Part shown: one piece after another, positions 52,846 through 62,115 of the stretch
Position numbering within the stretch: the stretch's first letter is position 1
Layout: every line of letters begins with the position of its first letter
NCBI RefSeq assembly: GCF_000688395.1
Contig: NZ_JIAG01000004.1
Span: 62,001-126,000 of the forward strand
DNA: 64,000 nt
From: Haematomicrobium sanguinis DSM 21259
Lineage (GTDB): Bacteria; Actinomycetota; Actinomycetes; Actinomycetales; Micrococcaceae
Direction of reading: 5' to 3'
The notes under the pieces: model-generated
The model's database searches: none
Told to the model about the DNA's origin: nothing
The model's input: the letters and a program-made list of their open reading frames with translations, nothing else
Position numbers and translations under genes: made by a program

Positions 52846-53124
52846 CTACGTCGCGAGGGTGGCGGTCGGGTGAGGCTGTGGCGGCGGGGCCGGGGTTGTC
52901 CACAGGTCGAAGGGTGGGATTGACACTCGGGCGTCAGAAGAGAACACTTTAACCAGTGTCGGGTCGTGGAACCCCCGGGCTTCAACAAATAGCCGCTTCG
53001 AGCGGCCTCTCGCCGAGAGGCGTACCCGGCCCGACACTTCAACCGCAGTTTTCGCGGTGCAACTGGCAAAGCGCAAGTCGTAGCGCACACCTTGTTGCGC
53101 AAAACCGTCAATAGGTGCCAGCAC
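52846..53124 (-). CDS. Possible small hypothetical protein
   Basis: 92 residues in the leftward frame, ending in a Pro-rich tail (TTPAPPPQPHPTATLAT). The middle is beta-like (RYDLRFASCTAKTAVEVSGR, RLFVEARGFHDPTLVKVFSS). No known motif and no strong RBS. It may be a real small gene, or chance coding in a G+C-rich gap. Low confidence. Confidence 0.3.
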   Translation of the reverse strand: MLAPIDGFAQQGVRYDLRFASCTAKTAVEVSGRVRLSARGRSKRLFVEARGFHDPTLVKVFSSDARVSIPPFDLWTTPAPPPQPHPTATLAT

Positions 53125-53428
53125 TCAATTTTCTCTCCGTCCTCACGGGCACCCGCTTTTACCCGCGCCGCAGGCGACTCTAACCGCGGAAAAGTTGTCC
53201 CAGATCACCGAAGTTGGCCGGAATTCCGCACACTTTTGTTAATCTGCGACAACTGGGAGGGGTGGGGGTGCCGGCAGGGAATGGGCGGCAAGGTGGCGTG
53301 AGAATCGGGGTGCGCAGCGGGACCGAGCAAAGTTCGTCACACTGCTAAATTCTGGCGGATTCAGATACTCTCATAGCGTGATGTTTTGCGAGCCTAGCCC
53401 CGGCGCGAACACCCGAGAGGCGTGAGGC
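53125..53428. other. Gene-free stretch before the phosphate-uptake pair
   Basis: About 300 bp without a credible gene. TACTCTCAT near 53,370 gives a possible -10 for the DUF47-PiT operon. No PHO box was recognised here, unlike in front of pstS. Confidence 0.35.
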
Positions 53429-54046
53429 GTGAAGTTCAAATTCTTCCCCGAGGACCACAGGTCTCTGGAGATTCTCTCCCGCATGGCGACCGAGATCGTC
53501 ACCGCGGCGCGAAGCATCGCGGAACTACTCGGTATGCCCTCGAGCAGTTACACCGCGGTTGCAGAACACGTCCACCAAAACGAGGCCACGGTTGCCGACC
53601 ACTTCTTTGCGCTTCTCACCCACATGCGCACTAGCTTCGTCTCGGCGTTGCCGCGCGAAGACATTTACGAACTTGCCGTGCTCTTGCACTCCTCCATCCA
53701 ACGCCTCGAATCCACAGCGGATCTCATCGCCGCATACAAGCTGAACCGACTCTCCAAACGCGCCGCCGAGCAACTCGAGATTGTGATCCGGCAAAGCGAG
53801 CTCACCTCGAAGGCGATGAAAAACCTTGGCAATCTTGACAAGCTAGAGGACTATTGGCTGGACATGCTTCGCCTTGGGCATCGCGCCGCGAACACCCAGC
53901 GGCAGTGGTTGGTCGAGATCACCGAATCCGGGCGATCGCACAGCTTGGCCCAACAGCGCGACATTGCCGAAGAACTGTTGCAGTCGTCCAAGGCATTGAA
54001 CTCGATCTCGCTCGCGGTCGGCAAGATTCTCGTTAAGGAATCGTGA
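53429..54046 (+). CDS. DUF47 / PhoU-like regulator of PiT phosphate transport
   Basis: 205 residues, GTG start. All-helical protein with paired PhoU-like repeats: FFPEDHRSLEILSRMATEIV, TVADHFFALLTHMRTSFVSA, PREDIYELAVLLHSSIQRLE, DYWLDMLRLGHRAANTQRQ. DUF47 proteins commonly precede pit genes and adjust phosphate transport. The pit gene starts 7 bp after its stop, so they form an operon. Confidence 0.88.
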   Translation: MKFKFFPEDHRSLEILSRMATEIVTAARSIAELLGMPSSSYTAVAEHVHQNEATVADHFFALLTHMRTSFVSALPREDIYELAVLLHSSIQRLESTADLIAAYKLNRLSKRAAEQLEIVIRQSELTSKAMKNLGNLDKLEDYWLDMLRLGHRAANTQRQWLVEITESGRSHSLAQQRDIAEELLQSSKALNSISLAVGKILVKES

Positions 54047-54053
54047 GCGGCGA

Positions 54054-55067
54054 GTGATCACCGCACTCTTTATCGCCGTGCTGATTGCGGCGGCGGGTTA
54101 CGCCTTTGTCAATGGCTTTCACGACGTCTCAAACACGGTGGCGCCGGCGGTGCGCACCCGGGCGCTGAGCCCTCGGGCAGCGGTGATACTGGCGGCGGTG
54201 TTCAACGCGATTGGTGTGCTGAGCGCAACCGGAATCGTCACCGTCTTTCTCTTTAGCCTTGGCGACTTCCCCAGCGGAAGCACCGCACTCGGAATGCTGT
54301 TGACCGCAAGCGTCGCCGCCATCGGATGGGGACTGATCACCTGGTGGTGGGGCATCCCCTCCTCCTCCACCCAAGCGCTCATCGGCGGCCTCGTCGGAGC
54401 GCTTTTTGCCCACTCGCTGGTCGGCGAAACGAGACACTTCGATTACGTCGGCTCGCTCTGGCTCACCATCATCCTGCCCCTCTTCCTCTCCCCCGTCCTG
54501 GCGTTTGTCCTGGGTTTTCTTGCCGTGATCCCGGTGCTGTACTTGGTGCGCCACTCTTCACCCTCACGCACCAATTCGCGGAGCAGGTCCACACAGGCGG
54601 TACTGTCCGCGGCGTTCGCGCTCGGGCACGGCATGCAGGACGGGCAGCGCACGGTTTTGATTCTGGCTCTCGCCCTGGGCGCGGTGGGACTCGCGACGCC
54701 CGGGACCATACCGCTCTGGACGCAGATCTTCGCGGCCGGTTTTCTGGCGCTCGGAACACTCTTAGGCGGTTGGAAGATTTCCTACACGCTTGGCTACCGG
54801 CTGGTGCGCACCGACCCGCCGCGGGCCATGAGCGCGCAAGCGGTTTCCACCGGAATGCTGCTCGCCGGGGCGCTCGTTTTCCACCTGCCCATTTCTTCTA
54901 CGCACACCCTCGCCTCGGCGCTCGTGGGCACCGGGATGACGCAACGATTCTCCGGGATTCGCGCGAAACTCTTGGTGCGCATGGTCACGGTATGGCTCAT
55001 TACCGCACCCGTCGCGGCGCTTATTTCCGGCGTGCTCTACCTCGCGCTCAGCCCGCTACTGAGTTAG
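54054..55067 (+). CDS. Low-affinity inorganic phosphate transporter (PiT family)
   Basis: 337 residues, GTG start. The PiT signature GFHDVSNTVAPAVRTRAL is at residue 22, repeated in the second half as AFALGHGMQDGQRTVLILAL and SSTHTLASALVGTGMTQRF. About ten membrane helices. The family moves phosphate (as metal-phosphate) with H+ or Na+. A 23-bp tandem duplication spans its stop codon. Confidence 0.93.
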   Translation: MITALFIAVLIAAAGYAFVNGFHDVSNTVAPAVRTRALSPRAAVILAAVFNAIGVLSATGIVTVFLFSLGDFPSGSTALGMLLTASVAAIGWGLITWWWGIPSSSTQALIGGLVGALFAHSLVGETRHFDYVGSLWLTIILPLFLSPVLAFVLGFLAVIPVLYLVRHSSPSRTNSRSRSTQAVLSAAFALGHGMQDGQRTVLILALALGAVGLATPGTIPLWTQIFAAGFLALGTLLGGWKISYTLGYRLVRTDPPRAMSAQAVSTGMLLAGALVFHLPISSTHTLASALVGTGMTQRFSGIRAKLLVRMVTVWLITAPVAALISGVLYLALSPLLS

Positions 55068-55103
55068 CGAGCCAACGAATACTGAGTTAGCGAGCCAACG
55101 AAC
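55058..55103. repeat. 23-bp tandem duplication across the pit stop codon
   Basis: ACTGAGTTAGCGAGCCAACG followed by AAT occupies 55058-55080 and recurs at 55081-55103 with one end-base change. The first copy holds the stop codon of the PiT gene. A recent slippage or duplication event. Confidence 0.85.
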
Positions 55104-55148
55104 TTTCGGCGGTTTCCCCGCCAGGCCGCCGCGGTGAGCACACGAAAA

Positions 55149-55178
55149 CGCCCCGCACCGCGCATGGGGTGAGGGGCG
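55149..55178 (-). terminator. Intrinsic terminator of the pstSCAB operon
   Basis: Arms CGCCCCGCACC (55149-55159) and GGTGAGGGGCG (55168-55178) pair with one mismatch. Read leftward, TTTTCGTG follows. It lies 23 bp beyond the pstB stop. Confidence 0.75.
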
Positions 55179-55200
55179 TCGTCGTACATCAAAAAATTAG

Positions 55201-55980
55201 TTATCCGAAGCGGCCGGATACGTAATCCTCGGTGGCCTTTTCGGTGGGGTTATTGAAGATGGTGGTGGTGGCGTCATATTCAATGAGTTTGCCGGGTTTG
55301 CCGGTGCCGGCGATGTTGAAGAACGCGGTTTTGTCCGAGACGCGCGCCGCTTGCTGCATGTTGTGGGTCACGATGACGACCGTGTATTCGCTCTTGAGCT
55401 CGTTGATCAGGTCTTCGACGGCGAGGGTCGAGATCGGGTCGAGGGCGGAGCAGGGCTCATCCATCAGGATCACTTCGGGTTGCACCGCGATGGCGCGGGC
55501 GATGCACAGGCGCTGCTGCTGGCCGCCGGAGAGTCCGGAGCCGGGCTTTTCGAGACGATCCTTGACCTCGTTCCAGAGGTTGGCGCCCTTGAGCGAGCTT
55601 TCCACCAGGTTGTCCGCATCCGACTTGGAGATGCGCTTATTGTTCAGCTTCACTCCGGCGAGGACATTGTCGCGAATGGACATGGTGGGGAAAGGGTTGG
55701 GGCGCTGGAAGACCATGCCGATTTGGGTGCGCACGGCGACCGGATCGACGCCCTGGCCGTACAGGTTGTCTCCGTCCAAGAGGACCTCGCCCTCGACGCG
55801 AGCGCCCGGGATGACCTCATGCATGCGGTTGAGCGTGCGGAGGAACGTGGACTTGCCGCAACCGGAGGGCCCGATGAACGCGGTCACCGAGCGGGGCTCA
55901 ATATTCATGCTCACGCCTGCAACGGCCAGGAAGTTCCCGTAGTACACGTTGAGGTCGGTGACATCGATTCGCTTTGACAT
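55201..55980 (-). CDS. pstB: Phosphate ABC transporter ATP-binding protein
   Basis: 259 residues. Walker [22 protein letters not shown]-loop [17 protein letters not shown] signature [17 protein letters not shown], Walker [17 protein letters not shown] and H-loop [10 protein letters not shown]. Couples ATP hydrolysis to phosphate import with PstA/PstC. Last gene of the pst operon. Confidence 0.97.
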   Translation of the reverse strand: MSKRIDVTDLNVYYGNFLAVAGVSMNIEPRSVTAFIGPSGCGKSTFLRTLNRMHEVIPGARVEGEVLLDGDNLYGQGVDPVAVRTQIGMVFQRPNPFPTMSIRDNVLAGVKLNNKRISKSDADNLVESSLKGANLWNEVKDRLEKPGSGLSGGQQQRLCIARAIAVQPEVILMDEPCSALDPISTLAVEDLINELKSEYTVVIVTHNMQQAARVSDKTAFFNIAGTGKPGKLIEYDATTTIFNNPTEKATEDYVSGRFG

Positions 55981-55995
55981 GTTTTTCCTTCTGCC

Positions 55996-57099
55996 TTATC
56001 GGCCAGTCTTAGGAGCGAAAATCTTGGCAATAATACGGGCAATCAAGTTCAACAACATCACCATGATGATCAATACCAGGGCTGCGCCCCAGCCGCGCTG
56101 CAGGCTCGGTTCAATATAGGTCGGCGAGGTCGGTGTAATGAATTGCGTATAGATAAACGTCGGGAGGGAGGACATCCATCCCGCGAAGGCGTTGAAGTTG
56201 ATCGCGGTGGCGAAACCGGCGGTCACTAGGATCGGGGCGGTCTCACCGATGACGCGGGCAATGGCCAGGGTCACGCCGGAGGCGATGCCGGAAATGGCGG
56301 TCGGGATGACGACCTTGGTGATGGTGCGCCACTTTCTGACGCCGAGGGCGTAGGAGGCTTCGCGGAGTTCGTTCGGGACGATCTTGAGCATTTCCTCGGT
56401 GGAGCGGACCACGACCGGGATCATCAGCACCGTGAGCGCGACCGAAGCGATGAAACCGGTCTTGGTGCCGGGGCCGAAGATCATCGCGAAGAGTGCGACG
56501 GCGAAGAGACCGGCCACGATCGAGGGGATACCGGTCATGACGTCGACGAAGAAGGTGATGGCGCGGGAGAGCGGGCCGCCCTTGGAGTACTCGACGAGGT
56601 AAATTGCGGTTAATAGGCCGATCGGGGCCGAGATGACGGTGGCCCAGAAGGTGATCAGCAGGGTACCGATGATGGCGTGGTAGGCGCCGCCCAAGACCGG
56701 GCCGCCGTCTTTGACCGCATTGTCTTGAACACCGGTCACGCCGTTCATGGACTTATTGAGGAAGCCGGGGTCCAGCAGTCCGGGGATGCCGTTTTGGAGG
56801 ACGGTCCACAGGACCGAGACCAGCGGGAGAAGCGCAACAATGAAGGCGCCGTAGATCAGGAAGGTCCAGAATCGGTTGCTCGCCTTGCGGCCGCCTTCAA
56901 CAATGCCGGTGACAGCAGTTGCTGCGATGACAAAGACAATCGCTGACCAGATGATCAAGGAGACCGGACCGAAGCCGACAAGCGCCGAGATGGCGGCGCC
57001 GATCACGAGAGATCCGGCGGCAACTGCCCAGTGACCCCACTTGGGCAACTGGTTACGTGTGAGCTGAGACTTGCGGCGAGTCAGGGTTGCGGAGGACAT
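55996..57099 (-). CDS. pstA: Phosphate ABC transporter permease
   Basis: 367 residues. The transport-inner-membrane core includes STEEMLKIVPNELREASYAL and ALGVRKWRTITKVVIPTAIS, the EAA loop that docks PstB. The N-terminal ~70 residues add hydrophobic segments, longer than in enterobacterial PstA but usual in actinobacteria. It immediately follows pstC. Confidence 0.95.
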   Translation of the reverse strand: MSSATLTRRKSQLTRNQLPKWGHWAVAAGSLVIGAAISALVGFGPVSLIIWSAIVFVIAATAVTGIVEGGRKASNRFWTFLIYGAFIVALLPLVSVLWTVLQNGIPGLLDPGFLNKSMNGVTGVQDNAVKDGGPVLGGAYHAIIGTLLITFWATVISAPIGLLTAIYLVEYSKGGPLSRAITFFVDVMTGIPSIVAGLFAVALFAMIFGPGTKTGFIASVALTVLMIPVVVRSTEEMLKIVPNELREASYALGVRKWRTITKVVIPTAISGIASGVTLAIARVIGETAPILVTAGFATAINFNAFAGWMSSLPTFIYTQFITPTSPTYIEPSLQRGWGAALVLIIMVMLLNLIARIIAKIFAPKTGR

Positions 57100-58035
57100 T
57101 TAGTTTGCTCCCGAGAATTCTTTGTGACGGGAAATGATCCAACGGGCCACCATGTTGACCGCGAGGGTGATGATAAAGAGGACAAGGCCTGCGGCAATCA
57201 GTTCGCTCAGGCGCATGCCGAAAGCTTCCGGGAAGTTGAGGGCGATTTCGGCGGCAATGGTTTGATTGCCGGCCTTGATGAGGCTGGCGATCAGCACACC
57301 CGGGGAGAGCACGAGCGCGACGGCCATGGTTTCACCGAGCGCACGGCCGAGGCCAAGCATGACGGCGGAAATGATGCCGGGGCGGGCAAATGGGAAGACG
57401 GCCTGCTTGATCATTTCCCAGCGGGTGGCGCCCAGGGCCAGGGATGCTTCCTCGTGGAGCTTGGGGGTTTGCAGGAAGATTTCGCGGCTAATCGAGGTGA
57501 TGATCGGGATGACCATGACCGCAAGCACGATTCCCGCAGTCAACAGAGTGCGGCCGGTTGCCGAGGCTGGGCCGGCGAAAATCGGGATCCAACCGGCGTT
57601 GTCGGCGAGCCAGTCATAGACCGGGACCAGGCTCGGTGCCAAGAAGGCGAGCCCCCAGGCGCCGTAGACGACGGACGGGATGGCGGCGAGCAAGTCGATC
57701 ACATAGCCGAGGCCGGACGCGAAACGGCGCGGGGCGAAGTGAGAGATGAAGAGGGCGACGCCGATGGCGATGGGCGTTGCGATGATGAGTGCAATGGCGG
57801 CGGCAATGAGCGTGCCGATGACGAGCGGGAAGACGTAGGTCCAGAAGCCCTCGCCGCCGCTAGCCTTGGACGGGTCCTGAGTGAGCGCCGGCAGAGCCTG
57901 CCACAACAGGAAGGCGGCGACCAGGAACAGCACCACAAGAATGAGAACACCGGCGGCGAGGGATGCGCCGGAAAAAATCTTGTCCCCGGCACGGTCTGCG
58001 GCGGACGTCTTGGTGAGCGAGGAGTTTAGAGCCAA
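57100..58035 (-). CDS. pstC: Phosphate ABC transporter permease
   Basis: 311 residues from TTG 58035, with AAGGGA 6 nt upstream. Membrane domain with PSVVYGAWGLAFLAPSLVP and the EAA-type loop PKLHEEASLALGATRWEMIK. Works with PstA as the phosphate channel. Second gene of the operon, separated from pstS by a hairpin. Confidence 0.95.
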   Translation of the reverse strand: MALNSSLTKTSAADRAGDKIFSGASLAAGVLILVVLFLVAAFLLWQALPALTQDPSKASGGEGFWTYVFPLVIGTLIAAAIALIIATPIAIGVALFISHFAPRRFASGLGYVIDLLAAIPSVVYGAWGLAFLAPSLVPVYDWLADNAGWIPIFAGPASATGRTLLTAGIVLAVMVIPIITSISREIFLQTPKLHEEASLALGATRWEMIKQAVFPFARPGIISAVMLGLGRALGETMAVALVLSPGVLIASLIKAGNQTIAAEIALNFPEAFGMRLSELIAAGLVLFIITLAVNMVARWIISRHKEFSGAN

Positions 58036-58095
58036 CTCTGTTCCCTTTGAACGTCAGTGATGAGTGTTATGGGTGTGATGAGCACCCCAGTACAT

Positions 58096-58138
58096 GAGAA
58101 AGGGTGGCGCTCCGGCACAACCGGTGCGCCACCCTCTC
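58096..58138 (-). terminator. Attenuator hairpin between pstS and pstC
   Basis: AGGGTGGCGC (58101-58110) and GCGCCACCCT (58126-58135) form a perfect stem, extended by GAGA/TCTC, and on the leftward strand TTTCTC follows. It lies within the pstS-pstC gap and would let pstS be made in excess over the permease genes, as in many pst operons. Confidence 0.7.
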
Positions 58139-58152
58139 AAATGAATTACAGC

Positions 58153-59283
58153 TTACTTGGCAACCGTAATCGAGTCGATGGAAGCCTTCACCTTCTGCGA
58201 GAGAGCATCGGAGAGCGGTGCGTTTCCGGCGGCAGCCTGTGCAGCCTGCTGGCCCTCGGCGCTGGTCACGTAGTTGCCCCACGCCTTGACCAGGTCAACG
58301 GTGTTCTGATCCTTGTAGGCGGAGCAGAAGATCTGGTAAGAAACCAGAACCAGCGGGTAGGTGCCGGGCTCGGTGGTCTTGCGGTCCAGCTTGATGGCGA
58401 TATCGTTTGCCGGGCGGCCCTCGGTCACCTGCTCGGAGACCTCAATGGCCTTCGCGGCGGCTTCCGGGGAGATCGGCACGAACTCTTCGCCGACCTTGAG
58501 CTGGGCGGTACCAAGGTCGCCAACAGCGGACTCATCCGCGTAGGTGATGGCGCCTTCGGTGCCGGTCACCGCGGAAACCACGCCGGAGGTCTTTGCGGCG
58601 GCCTCGCCCTGCAGGCTGGAGGGCCAGGTCTGGGACTTCTCATCGGTCCACACCTCGGGGGCAACCGCGCTGAGGTAATCGGTGAAGTTCTCGGTGGTGC
58701 CGGACTCATCGGAGCGGTGAACCGGAGTGATCTTGGTGTCAGGGAGGGTGGTTCCCTCATTCAGGGCGGCGATCGCCGGGTCATTCCAGTTGGTGATCTC
58801 ACCGCGGAAAATCTTGGCGATGGTTGCCGCATCCAGCTTCAATCCCTCTACGCCAGGCAGGTTGTAAGCAATGGCGATCGGGGAAATGTAGGCGGGAACG
58901 TCGAAGCCGCCGTCGGGGCCGCACTGTTCCTTGGAGGAAGCGAGTTCCTCTTCCTTCAGGAAGGCATCCGAACCGGCGAACTGCGCCGCACCGGAGAGGA
59001 ACGCCTTGCGTCCTGCACCGGACCCATCCGGGGAGTACTGAACCTGGGCACCGGAGTTAGCCGAAGCGAAGCCGGTCTTCCACGCTTCCATGGCGGAAGC
59101 CTGGGTCGAAGCGCCGATACCGGTCAGAGTGCCGGTGACGCTGGAGCCGTTGTTGTCGCCGGCGGGAGTGGTAGAACCCGAGCCAGTGCCGGTGTTCTCA
59201 TCGCTGCCACACGCGCTGAGCGTGAAGGCGAGTGCGCCGATGGACAAGACTGCCGCCGCGCGGCCAAAGCGAAGAGACTTCAC
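58153..59283 (-). CDS. pstS: Phosphate-binding lipoprotein
   Basis: 376 residues from GTG 59283 with AAGGAAT upstream. The lipobox LSAC ends the signal peptide (SIGALAFTLSACGSDEN). Phosphate-site segments: TGIGASTQASAMEAWKTGFA, SPDGSGAGRKAFLSGAAQFA and HRSDESGTTENFTDYLSAVA, the last with the conserved Arg-Ser-Asp-x-Ser-Gly-Thr ligand loop. Captures phosphate outside the membrane. A PHO box lies upstream. Confidence 0.96.
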   Translation of the reverse strand: MKSLRFGRAAAVLSIGALAFTLSACGSDENTGTGSGSTTPAGDNNGSSVTGTLTGIGASTQASAMEAWKTGFASANSGAQVQYSPDGSGAGRKAFLSGAAQFAGSDAFLKEEELASSKEQCGPDGGFDVPAYISPIAIAYNLPGVEGLKLDAATIAKIFRGEITNWNDPAIAALNEGTTLPDTKITPVHRSDESGTTENFTDYLSAVAPEVWTDEKSQTWPSSLQGEAAAKTSGVVSAVTGTEGAITYADESAVGDLGTAQLKVGEEFVPISPEAAAKAIEVSEQVTEGRPANDIAIKLDRKTTEPGTYPLVLVSYQIFCSAYKDQNTVDLVKAWGNYVTSAEGQQAAQAAAGNAPLSDALSQKVKASIDSITVAK

Positions 59284-59396
59284 AAGTATTCCTTCCAAGG
59301 TTGACTTAGTCATTCAAGTCGATTCGTCCGCGCCGGGCGCGGACTGCGGGGGTTTACGCTTTGACGCTATGCCCGCTAGTTAACAAATCTGATCGG

Positions 59397-59418
59397 GCAA
59401 GGTGAACTAAAGGTTAAC
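59397..59418 (-). promoter_or_regulatory. PHO box upstream of pstS
   Basis: Read leftward, GTTAACCTTTA and GTTCACCTTGC are consecutive 11-bp repeats of the GTTCACC type bound by PhoP in actinobacteria; a third GTTAAC-containing repeat unit follows one turn further. Centred about 125 bp upstream of pstS and about 90 bp from the divergent FUSC gene. Phosphate-starvation induction of pstSCAB is expected. Confidence 0.7.
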
Positions 59419-59496
59419 GCCAATCGGATTCTTGGCAGGAGTGCTTAAAGTCACTTGACGAATGAGCCAAAGGGGAGCAGGCATAAACTTGGTGGC

Positions 59497-60624
59497 GTGA
59501 CCATCTCCTCGCGCGCCAAGCAGTTTGCGGCTTTTGCACGCAACCGAACTTTGGTGGGATGGCGCAGGGCCGCATCCAGCCTGATCCCTGCTCTGCAAAT
59601 GACAGTGGGCGCGGTCACCGCGTTCTCTATTGCCGAATACGGCCTGGGGCATACCGCCCCGCTCTTTGCGGCGACCACCGCGATCATTTCGCTTGGTTTT
59701 TCCCGGGATTCGCGCCTCAGGCGAGTTTTCGAAGTTGCCATTGGCTGCCTATTTGGAATTCTCATTGGTGAGGCCCTCATCCACGTTTTTGGGGCAGGGA
59801 TCTGGCAGGCCGCCGTCGTGCTTTTTGTATCCATCATGTTGGCGCGTTTTATCGATGGGAGCCCGCTTTTCACCACGCAAATGGGTTTGCAGGCGCTCCT
59901 TGTGGTGTTGCTGCCGGCACCCGATGGCGGGCCGCTGACGCGCAGTTTGGATGCGGTGGTGGGCGGGGTCATCGCGGTGCTCATCACCATTTTGGCCCCG
60001 CGCGATCCGCGGCGGGAACCGCAGGGGAACCTCAAGGAGGTTGCCGACGAGCTGGCCGGGATCCTCAGGGAGAATTCCGGGGCGTTGCGCTCGGACGACG
60101 CAAAAGAGGCGTTCCATGCGCTGACGCGTGCCCGTAGCTGCCAGCCGCTCATTGATTCGACGCAGACCTCGCTGCGGCATGCCCGTGAGATTGCGCAGCT
60201 TTCACCAGCGTTTTGGCGGCATCGCGAGGAGCTGACGTCAATGGGAGATTCGGCGGAGTTCCTGGATTTGGCTGTGCGCTCCTCGCGGGTGGTGTCTCGC
60301 CGTGTTGCTTCGGTGATCAATCACGGTGCGGTGTCCCCCCAGGCGCGCGAACAGTTGGCCGAGATTTTTGATCTGGCCGCGGAGGCGACGGATTCGCTGG
60401 GGCGCGCGCTCATGGAGAAGACAAAGTCGGCGCGCAAGGCGAACGCGATCATGGCGCGCAATGAGCTTAGCGACGCGGCGGTGCGGCTGCATCCGCGGGA
60501 ACTGTCCGTGGACGGATACGAGGGCGAAGCGCTGGTGCTGCTGATCCGGCCCATGGTGGTGGATTTGTTGCAGGCGACCGGGCTTTCGCACGAGGACGCG
60601 GTGCAGTTTTTGCCGCGGATTTAG
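59497..60624 (+). CDS. FUSC/ArAE-family membrane protein
   Basis: 375 residues from GTG 59497 (earlier TTG and GTG starts exist). Six membrane helices in the first ~170 residues (TAPLFAATTAIISLGFS, VFEVAIGCLFGILIGEALIH, GLQALLVVLLPA), then a long cytoplasmic helical domain. The arrangement fits the aromatic-acid-exporter-like (FUSC) family, half size. Transported compound unknown. It diverges from pstS and could share the PHO-controlled region. Confidence 0.8.
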   Translation: MTISSRAKQFAAFARNRTLVGWRRAASSLIPALQMTVGAVTAFSIAEYGLGHTAPLFAATTAIISLGFSRDSRLRRVFEVAIGCLFGILIGEALIHVFGAGIWQAAVVLFVSIMLARFIDGSPLFTTQMGLQALLVVLLPAPDGGPLTRSLDAVVGGVIAVLITILAPRDPRREPQGNLKEVADELAGILRENSGALRSDDAKEAFHALTRARSCQPLIDSTQTSLRHAREIAQLSPAFWRHREELTSMGDSAEFLDLAVRSSRVVSRRVASVINHGAVSPQAREQLAEIFDLAAEATDSLGRALMEKTKSARKANAIMARNELSDAAVRLHPRELSVDGYEGEALVLLIRPMVVDLLQATGLSHEDAVQFLPRI

Positions 60625-60678
60625 GGGCTGCGGGGCATGAAAAAACTCAATGTCAGTGCGGGGGTTTAGCGTAGCGGT

Positions 60679-62094
60679 ATGGCAAAAACACGGACCTCTT
60701 ATCGCTGCATCGAATGCGGATGGAGCACAAGCAAATGGGTTGGCAGGTGTCCCGAGTGTCAGGCGTGGGGCAGCGTTGACGAGGTCAACGCCCCTAATTT
60801 AGGTACGACGGCGTCTTCCGCACCCGTGCGCGAAGCCTCACCTATCGCACAGATTGACGCGAGCGCGGCCGCGTTTAGAGCCACTGGAATCAATGAACTC
60901 GACCGGGTTCTGGGTGGGGGGTTGGTTCCGGGAGCGGTGATCCTACTGGCTGGAGAGCCGGGGGTGGGCAAGTCGACGTTGGCGCTGGATGTGGCCGCGC
61001 GGGTTGCCCGCCTGGATCACCGTGTCCTTTATGTGACCGGGGAGGAGTCTGCCTCCCAAGTGAAGCTACGGGCCGAGCGAATTGGGGCCGTTGCCGAGAC
61101 GTTGCGGGTCAGCGCGGACACGGATTTGGGGCGAGCACTCGGGCAAATTGAAGCATTGGATCCGCATTTGCTGATCGTGGACTCGGTGCAAACCCTGGCA
61201 AGCGCCGAGGTGGATGGGTCTGCCGGCGGCGTGAGCCAGGTGCGCGAGGTCGCCTCGGCGCTGATCAACGCGGCAAAGAAGCGCAATACGACCGCGATAC
61301 TCGTGGGCCATGTCACCAAGGACGGGTCGATCGCGGGCCCGCGCATGCTCGAGCACATTGTGGATGTGGTGTGCCACTTTGAAGGCGACCGGCATTCGCG
61401 ATTGCGCATGTTGCGGGCAATCAAGAACCGCTATGGGCCCACGGATGAGCTCGGATGCTTTGACCTCACCGAGGAGGGCATTATTGGGCTTGCCGATCCG
61501 AGCGGGTTGTTCTTGAACCGGGGCGAGGACGCGATTCCGGGCAATTGCGTGACCGTAACCTTGGAGGGCGCTCGGCCGTTGCCGTTGGAGGTTCAGGCGC
61601 TGATGATCCCCTCTCCCGCGAATCAACCGAGGCGTTCGGTGAACGGGCTAGATGCTGGGCGAGTGGCGATGACGCTGGCGGTGATTCAAAAGCGGCTGGG
61701 CATGCCGGTATCCACTCACGAGGCGTACTTAGCAACCGTCGGCGGTATTCGGGTGAGCGAGCCGGCCATGGATTTGGCGGTCGCCATGTCGGTGATATCC
61801 GCGGGAAGCAACCGGCCCGTGGATCCCAGGACTGTGGCATTTGGCGAGATTGGGCTGTCCGGTGAAATCAGGCCGGTTCCCGGGGTCGGTCAACGTTTGC
61901 GGGAGGCGGAGCGGCTCGGGTTCACCCGTGCCATCATTCCAGCGCAGTCCGAGGATCCGGTCAAAGGGCTGAGCAAGTTCTTTGTAGTGGAGCGGGTGTC
62001 TCGATTAGATGCCGTGGTCCCTGTCATGATGGAGGAGAGGCGAGGCCCTAAACTGGAAGTTGTTGAAAATACGATGCCCGGTTATGGAGAGTGA
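60679..62094 (+). CDS. radA: DNA repair protein RadA (Sms)
   Basis: 471 residues. Zinc finger YRCIECGWSTSKWVGRCPEC at the start, Walker A LAGEPGVGKSTLALDVAA near residue 95, the RadA-specific KNRYGPTDELG near residue 253, and a Lon-like C-terminal domain (GRVAMTLAVIQKRLGMPVST, SEPAMDLAVAMSVI). RadA is a branch-migration helicase in recombination. Followed closely by disA. Confidence 0.97.
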   Translation: MAKTRTSYRCIECGWSTSKWVGRCPECQAWGSVDEVNAPNLGTTASSAPVREASPIAQIDASAAAFRATGINELDRVLGGGLVPGAVILLAGEPGVGKSTLALDVAARVARLDHRVLYVTGEESASQVKLRAERIGAVAETLRVSADTDLGRALGQIEALDPHLLIVDSVQTLASAEVDGSAGGVSQVREVASALINAAKKRNTTAILVGHVTKDGSIAGPRMLEHIVDVVCHFEGDRHSRLRMLRAIKNRYGPTDELGCFDLTEEGIIGLADPSGLFLNRGEDAIPGNCVTVTLEGARPLPLEVQALMIPSPANQPRRSVNGLDAGRVAMTLAVIQKRLGMPVSTHEAYLATVGGIRVSEPAMDLAVAMSVISAGSNRPVDPRTVAFGEIGLSGEIRPVPGVGQRLREAERLGFTRAIIPAQSEDPVKGLSKFFVVERVSRLDAVVPVMMEERRGPKLEVVENTMPGYGE

Positions 62095-62115
62095 CCGCGG
62101 CCGTAAGGGGTTTTT

